Part shown: one piece after another, positions 59,502 through 64,000 of the stretch
Layout: the number at the start of each line of letters is the position of its first letter
Position numbering within the stretch: position 1 is the first letter of the stretch
Source of the DNA: Chitinivorax sp. PXF-14
Lineage (GTDB): Bacteria > Pseudomonadota > Gammaproteobacteria > Burkholderiales > SCOH01
Reading direction: 5' to 3'
NCBI RefSeq assembly: GCF_040812015.1
Contig: NZ_JBFNXJ010000005.1
Coordinates: forward strand, 62,001 to 126,000
Length of the DNA stretch: 64,000 bases
Made by a program: the position numbers and the translations under genes
Notes under the pieces: model-generated
Seen by the model: the letters and a program-made list of their open reading frames with translations, nothing else
What the model was told of the DNA's origin: nothing
Databases searched by the model: none

Positions 59502-60332
59502 TCAGGCGGCGGCCAGCGACTTGCGGAAGCGGTTCAGGTCACCCACCGTCTTGAACTCCGAGCCGAACAGGCTGGACAGGTTGCGCAGGATGCCGCCGAT
59601 CACGCGCTCTTCCCATTCCTTGCCGAACTGGATCTGCTTGTCGAGCCAGCGTTCGAGCCAGTCCGGATCGGGCAGGCGGCTCTGGATGGTGTCGTTGGGG
59701 AACAGCGATTCGTTCACATGCAGATTGGTCGGGTGCAGCGGCTTGCCAGCACGGCCGCCGGATGCCATCAGCACGCCGATCTTGGCGAAGGCGCGCTTGG
59801 CCTCGATGCCGAACTGCTCGATCGAGCGCTTCATGTACTTGAGGTAGGCACCGCCATGGCGCGCCTCGTCGCGCGAAATCGTCTCGTAAATGAACTTGAT
59901 GACGGGCTCGGTGTGCCATTCCGACGCACGCCGATACCATTGCGTCAGACGCACCTCGCCGCAGAAATGCAGCATCAGCGTCTCCAGCGCCGGCGCGGGG
60001 TCGAACTGGAAGCGCACCGCGTGCAGCTCCTCTTCCGTCGGGTAGAGGTCGGGGCGGAAGCGGCGCAGGTATTCCATCAGCACCAGCGCGTGCTTCTGTT
60101 CTTCATAGAACCACACCGACATGAAGGCGGAGAAGTCGCTGTCGTTCTGGTTGTCACGCAGGAACATCTCGGTGGCCGGCAAGGCAGACCATTCGGTGAT
60201 GGCGTTCATCTTGACCGTCTGCGCTTGCTCGTCGGTCAGCTTGGCGGCCTCGAACTGGCCCCAGGGAATGTCTTCTTGCAGGTTCCAGCGCGCCTTTTCA
60301 AGGGACAGGAACAGATCGGGATACAGCATCAT
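59502..60332 (-). CDS. Ferritin-like / acyl-ACP-desaturase-type di-iron protein
   Basis: The 276-aa helical protein has the spaced carboxylate-histidine pairs of a di-iron four-helix bundle: EWSALPATEMFL, WFYEEQKHALVLMEYL, HFCGEVRLTQWY and SRDEARHGGAYLKYM. It resembles ferritin-like proteins related to stearoyl-ACP desaturase and R2-type oxidases. No known activity can be assigned. The sequence begins MMLYPDLFLSLEKARW, with an ATG that may also start one codon later. A -10 TATAGT and a perfect FNR box lie upstream. Confidence 0.82.
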   Translation of the reverse strand: MMLYPDLFLSLEKARWNLQEDIPWGQFEAAKLTDEQAQTVKMNAITEWSALPATEMFLRDNQNDSDFSAFMSVWFYEEQKHALVLMEYLRRFRPDLYPTEEELHAVRFQFDPAPALETLMLHFCGEVRLTQWYRRASEWHTEPVIKFIYETISRDEARHGGAYLKYMKRSIEQFGIEAKRAFAKIGVLMASGGRAGKPLHPTNLHVNESLFPNDTIQSRLPDPDWLERWLDKQIQFGKEWEERVIGGILRNLSSLFGSEFKTVGDLNRFRKSLAAA

Positions 60333-60360
60333 CTCACTCCACTGGTGTTATCAACCCGGA

Positions 60361-60366
60361 ACTATA
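60361..60366 (-). promoter_or_regulatory. -10 element of the di-iron gene
   Basis: TATAGT on the minus strand, 28 bp before the ATG. The expected start is near 60354. No clear -35 hexamer is seen, as expected for an activator-dependent promoter. Confidence 0.5.
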
Positions 60367-60413
60367 CCGCGCAAACAAGACAAGCACATGACGCAAATAC
60401 TTCAAGCAAACGA

Positions 60414-60427
60414 TTGATTAATATCAA
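60414..60427. promoter_or_regulatory. Perfect FNR/ANR box
   Basis: TTGAT-TAAT-ATCAA is identical to the FNR consensus TTGAT-N4-ATCAA. Its centre is about 66 bp before the expected start of the di-iron gene, which fits a class I activator position. It is about 200 bp from the divergent nuclease gene, so that gene is a less likely target. Confidence 0.75.
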
Positions 60428-60620
60428 CAATCCCACGTTCAAGCAGACTGTTCGACAAGCCGTGGGTAGCGGGCGGCCACAGATCGACGCGACCGGACGG
60501 CCCTCTTTCCGGCAAGCTGGCCGGCTGCCGCGCCGCGTCGCGCCCCGTGGGCTATAACCCAGATGGGGCGCCCTGCCCCGCCTCACGCCGACCGCCAGTG
60601 CGCATGGAGGATAGCCCCAG

Positions 60621-61703
60621 ATGAACCAACGCGAGATACGTACCGTCGTCATTCCGCTGGAAATCACGCTTCACATCGATGGTCCGGGCAACGCCACGGT
60701 CAGCGCCGATCTGGCCCCCGGCCTGGCTGCGCCGGCGCTCGCCGCAGCCGCCATCACGCCCAGCGCACCGCCATTCGACGGCGATTATGAAAAGCGCCAG
60801 GGTTACGACCCGGATTTTCTCGGCGCGCGCTGGCGTGTGGGCTTGCCGCAGCTGTCGAGCCAGCTCGCGCAACAGGCGGCCAGGCTGATCCACCCCAGGC
60901 CCGACAACAGCCACATCCTGCACTACCACCATTTCAGCGTGGTGATGCACGCCGAGCGCCGCTTTGCCGTCTATAGCGCGGCCAACGTCAGTTTCACCCA
61001 GCGCTACAGCATGAACCGCCCCCGCGATGTATGGCGCATCGATCCGCGCATCGCCGCCAGCGCCCAGGTGGGCGCCGATTATTACGCGGACAATCAGTTC
61101 GATCGCGGGCACCTGAGCCGGCGCGAGGATCTCGAATTCGGCGACACGCCACTGATGGCGCTGCAATCGGCGGCCGACACTAACCATTTCACCAACTGCA
61201 CGCCGCAGCACAAGCTGTTCAATCAAGGCAAGGCGCTGTGGCAGGGCATCGAGCGCCACATCCTGGAAGACGCCATCCTGAGCGGCCGTTTCAAGGCGCA
61301 GGTGATCACCGGCGCGGTGTTCGACAACGCCGACCCGCTCTACCGCCAGCTGCAGTATCCATTGCAGTTCTGGAAAGTCGTCGCCGCGGTCAACGACAAG
61401 GGCACGCTGTTTGCCACGGCCTATCTGGCAAGCCAGCGCGACACGATCGCGCAATCGGGGCTGGAGGCCGCGCCCGCGCTGCCGTTCACGCCCTACCGCA
61501 CGTTTCAGCTGAAGATCGCCGAGGTGGAGCGGCTGACCGGCCTGCGCTTCGTCTGCGGCGCAAAAGACAGCAAGCCGCTGCGCCAGTACGACCCGCTGGA
61601 GCACCCGCTGCCGCCAACGGCCAGCGGCAACGCACCGGCACTGGCCGCGGGCGCGGCCCCCGTCTATATCGAGCTCCACAGCCTGGCGGACATCGTCCGC
61701 TGA
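60621..61703 (+). CDS. NUC1-family DNA/RNA non-specific endonuclease without signal peptide
   Basis: The 360-aa protein carries the beta-beta-alpha-metal nuclease core with the motif DNQFDRGHLSRREDL, in which the His of DRGH is the general base. The metal-binding Asn lies in the NHFTNCTPQHKLFNQG segment. Most of this family are exported, but here the N terminus (MNQREIRTVVIPLEITLHID) has no signal peptide. The N-terminal 50 residues and a Pro/Ala-rich tail are not recognised. GGAGG lies ten bases before the ATG. Neither neighbour looks like an immunity protein. Confidence 0.9.
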   Translation: MNQREIRTVVIPLEITLHIDGPGNATVSADLAPGLAAPALAAAAITPSAPPFDGDYEKRQGYDPDFLGARWRVGLPQLSSQLAQQAARLIHPRPDNSHILHYHHFSVVMHAERRFAVYSAANVSFTQRYSMNRPRDVWRIDPRIAASAQVGADYYADNQFDRGHLSRREDLEFGDTPLMALQSAADTNHFTNCTPQHKLFNQGKALWQGIERHILEDAILSGRFKAQVITGAVFDNADPLYRQLQYPLQFWKVVAAVNDKGTLFATAYLASQRDTIAQSGLEAAPALPFTPYRTFQLKIAEVERLTGLRFVCGAKDSKPLRQYDPLEHPLPPTASGNAPALAAGAAPVYIELHSLADIVR

Positions 61704-61721
61704 GGCCGGTGGCCGAGCCAT

Positions 61722-61750
61722 GAAAAAGAGCGCCCCGCGGGGCGCTCTTC
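61722..61750 (-). terminator. Intrinsic terminator after the tetR-type gene
   Basis: AAGAGCGCCCC-GC-GGGGCGCTCTT; the minus strand continues TTTTTCATGG. It is 21 bp past the TetR stop codon and also closes the convergent nuclease gene. Confidence 0.9.
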
Positions 61751-61770
61751 ATGCTCGGGATGTGCGGCAC

Positions 61771-62442
61771 TCAGGCCTTCGGTACATCGCTGCCGGCGAG
61801 CAAGTCCTGGTAATCGTAGCGGAAACGCTCGTAGATGGCCTCGAACTGGAGCCGGTACTGGCTCGTCACATACGGCCGCATCGCGATCAGCACCTGCCCG
61901 ATCGCGCGCTTGCAGGCAGCCTCGGTAATCGGTGTATTGGGCCGCAGCGCCCGCTCGAAGCTGAACCAGTTGTTGCTGATGACCTGGGCATTGAGCACCA
62001 CGCCGATCAGGTCCTCGCTCGGCCAGTTGAACCAGCCGAGCCCCGACAGCTGATGGTGGATGCGGATCAGCGAGGGCACGATGACATCGCGCTGGAAGTC
62101 GTGATGCAACTCGGCGAGCTTTGGGTCGCGCTCGACAAAGCCGGGCAGATCGTAGAACAGGAAGCGGTAGCGCCACAGGGTATCGAACACGGCATCGAGA
62201 TAGTTCGACAGGAAATCCGAGGTGACTTCCGCTGCCATCGGCGCCTGCAGGCGCTTGCTCATGTAGTCGCGATACTCGGTGAAAATATCGCGGATGATCT
62301 CTTCCTTGTTGCGGAAATGGTAATACAGGTTACCCGGGCTGATGCCCAGGTTCGCCGCGATATGGTTGGTGGTGACCAGACGCTCGCTGTGCTCGTTGAA
62401 GAGCTGCAAGCCGCTCTGGATGATGCGGTCGCGTGTCTTCAT
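61771..62442 (-). CDS. TetR-family transcriptional regulator
   Basis: The 223-aa protein has an N-terminal helix-turn-helix (about residues 5-50: TRDRIIQSGLQLFNEHS ... VTTNHIAANLGISPGNLYYH) with the invariant YYHF and KEEI. An all-helical ligand domain follows, with a TetR_C-like segment FLFYDLPGFVERDPKLAELH. Ligand and target are unknown. The gene is divergent from nothing: the upstream neighbour, the chemoreceptor, is on the same strand 240 bp away. Autoregulation is possible; no operator was identified. Confidence 0.93.
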   Translation of the reverse strand: MKTRDRIIQSGLQLFNEHSERLVTTNHIAANLGISPGNLYYHFRNKEEIIRDIFTEYRDYMSKRLQAPMAAEVTSDFLSNYLDAVFDTLWRYRFLFYDLPGFVERDPKLAELHHDFQRDVIVPSLIRIHHQLSGLGWFNWPSEDLIGVVLNAQVISNNWFSFERALRPNTPITEAACKRAIGQVLIAMRPYVTSQYRLQFEAIYERFRYDYQDLLAGSDVPKA

Positions 62443-62683
62443 TATCCAACTCTCCCAAGGGGTTATTCGTTTCCGCCGGTGCCAGGAAGCGCGCGCGGCC
62501 TGGTGGCTGGCGGCGATTCCCGGGTTTTATTGCATAGCAGCATAGACGAAGGATAAGGGAGTTGCCGGGACTTTGGCTAGGCAAAACGCGCCAAATGACA
62601 TTCGCATTTTTTGATATATCGCCACCGTCCCGGCCCCCGCGTCGGGCCACTGCAGCAGCGGCTCCGCGGCGGCGCCTGCCGCA

Positions 62684-64000
62684 CTAGACCTCGTATTGCG
62701 TCACCGCCTTGCGCATGCGCAGCACCATCTGGTCGAGCACCGCCGCCATCTGCTGTGTTTGTTGCACCGACACCACATTGCGCTCGGTCATCGCGGCAAC
62801 GCGCTCGACATTCTGCGCCATCACGTTCATCGCGCTGCTTTGTTCGGCCGACGACAGCGAGATGTGGGCCACCCTGGAGATCGCGTGTTCCATCTGCTCG
62901 TTGATCCGCTGCAAGGCGCCCTGGGCGTCGCGTACCAGCGTGACGGCATGGCCCACCTGGCCGGCACCGGCACGCATGCCGCTGACGGCACGCTCGGAAT
63001 CGCGCTGGATCGCCACGATCAGCTTATCGATCTCCTGCGTCGCCTTACCGGTCCGCTCTGCCAGCTTGCGCACCTCGTCCGCCACGACGGCGAAACCGCG
63101 CCCCGATTCGCCCGCGCGCGCCGCCTCGATGGCCGCATTGAGCGCGAGCAGATTGGTCTGCTCGGCAATCTCCTTGATCGCGGCGGCAATCGCCCCGACC
63201 TCGGCCGAGCTGCGCCCCAGCGCCTCGACCTCTTCCGACGACGCCTTGACGGTTTCCGCCAGGCGCTCGATTTCCCGGCTGGCGCGCTCGGACAGCGTCG
63301 CCCCCTCCACCGCCGCCTGGCCGGTCTGCGACACACTATCCGAGGTAGTGCCGGCATTGCTGGCGACTTCCTGCACCGACACGCTGATCTGTTCGACCGC
63401 CGCAGCCGTCGAGGCCGTGGCCTCGTTCTGGATCTGCGCAGCCTGATGGATTTCCGACACGCCGCAATTCACCTCGCCGGTGGCCACGTGCACCTGCGAT
63501 ACCGCGTCGCCGATGCCTTGCACCGTCGCCTGTACCGACGACACGAAAGTACCGACCTGCCGCCCGATGGTGCCCACCACGTCGCGCCGCGACAGGTCGA
63601 AGCCGGATTTCAGGTTGCCCGACTCCAGCACATCGTCGAGATAGCCGCGCACCTGCCCCAAATCACGCTTGAGCCGTGGGACGAAGCTGAACAGCAGGTA
63701 GACACCGAACAGCAGGTTCAGCACCAGCAGCGTGTTGATCGCCGTCGCCCAGTCGGCGTGGCGCCATTGGGCCAGCGCCACGATCGCAGCCGTCAGCATC
63801 GGCAGCAGCGCGGCGCAGCTCAGCTGCACATGCAGGGCACCGAGCCAGTTGCGCCAGGCGGCCCGCTTGACAATGACGCGGCCGTTCTCGATGGCAAGCC
63901 GACTGTCGCCCTGCTTGATGCGCCGATAGGCGTCGGTCGCCGCCTCGATCTCGTCCCGTGTGGGCCGTGTGCGCACCGACTGGTAGCCGACGATCTGACC
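62684..64000 (-). CDS. Aer-like PAS chemoreceptor, N-terminal part missing at the window edge
   Basis: At least 438 codons are inside the window; the frame stays open to the right end, reading [18 protein letters not shown]. That is the end of an Aer-type PAS domain. Two membrane helices (near [20 protein letters not shown] and [19 protein letters not shown]) follow, then the MCP signalling domain with the invariant tip [20 protein letters not shown]. It has no CheR-binding pentapeptide. Aer proteins sense redox state through FAD and steer energy taxis. The GTG at 63976 is internal, not the start. Confidence 0.92.
   Translation of the reverse strand, partial: GQIVGYQSVRTRPTRDEIEAATDAYRRIKQGDSRLAIENGRVIVKRAAWRNWLGALHVQLSCAALLPMLTAAIVALAQWRHADWATAINTLLVLNLLFGVYLLFSFVPRLKRDLGQVRGYLDDVLESGNLKSGFDLSRRDVVGTIGRQVGTFVSSVQATVQGIGDAVSQVHVATGEVNCGVSEIHQAAQIQNEATASTAAAVEQISVSVQEVASNAGTTSDSVSQTGQAAVEGATLSERASREIERLAETVKASSEEVEALGRSSAEVGAIAAAIKEIAEQTNLLALNAAIEAARAGESGRGFAVVADEVRKLAERTGKATQEIDKLIVAIQRDSERAVSGMRAGAGQVGHAVTLVRDAQGALQRINEQMEHAISRVAHISLSSAEQSSAMNVMAQNVERVAAMTERNVVSVQQTQQMAAVLDQMVLRMRKAVTQYEV

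Overview
The window is a high-GC, gene-dense piece of a betaproteobacterial chromosome, most likely order Neisseriales (Chromobacteriaceae/Chitinibacteraceae type). This rests on an EF-P with Arg32 beside its rhamnosyltransferase EarP, an RmpM-like OmpA protein with the paired N-terminal cysteines, Coq7-type ubiquinone hydroxylation, and the collinear block leuC-leuD-leuB-asd-fimV-truA-trpF-trpB-trpA-accD-folC-dedD-cvpA-purF-metZ. No rRNA, tRNA, insertion sequence, prophage or CRISPR array was recognised. The assignment is inferred from protein features read by eye, not from a database search.

Layout. 1-4.4 kb: one end of a type VI secretion locus (tagH, pppA, tssA, tssB, start of tssC), all leftward. 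4.8-7.2 kb: small periplasmic and enzymatic genes (DUF4124-like, Sel1-repeat, histidine phosphatase, cupin). 7.2-26.9 kb: a long leftward biosynthetic block making leucine, aspartate-semialdehyde, tryptophan, malonyl-CoA, folate, purines and methionine, with FimV, a second FimV-like protein, TruA, an entericidin lipoprotein and a small membrane protein embedded in it. metZ has a SAM-II riboswitch with a terminator in its leader. 27-34.4 kb: an MFS gene broken by an amber codon, a thermonuclease-like protein, GST, erpA, argC, rplM-rpsI, OsmC, coq7 and ppa. A roughly 100-nt candidate small RNA lies upstream of rplM. 34.6-46.6 kb: amtB with a sigma-54 promoter but no glnK, a MalY-type lyase, an aldo/keto reductase, a TonB-like protein, dsbC, the pepP-ubiH-ubiF-like cluster, a ComEA-like protein and gyrA. 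46.9-53.4 kb: rmpM-like, lolA-rarA-serS, ohr, efp and earP. 53.7-64 kb: Kef-type K+ efflux, pirin, an orphan GAF-GAF histidine kinase, a secretin-N-like protein, a di-iron protein behind a perfect FNR box, a NUC1-family nuclease, a TetR regulator and an Aer-like chemoreceptor cut by the window edge.

Most genes are housekeeping. The strongest unusual signals are regulatory: the SAM-II riboswitch/attenuator of metZ, the small RNA with repeated anti-Shine-Dalgarno motifs before rplM, the sigma-54 site of amtB, the FNR box before the di-iron gene, and several palindromes in promoter regions. Structural oddities are the fimV-truA-fimV2 arrangement, the nonsense-disrupted transporter and the leaderless NUC1 nuclease. 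I did not find a clear multi-gene system of unknown type.
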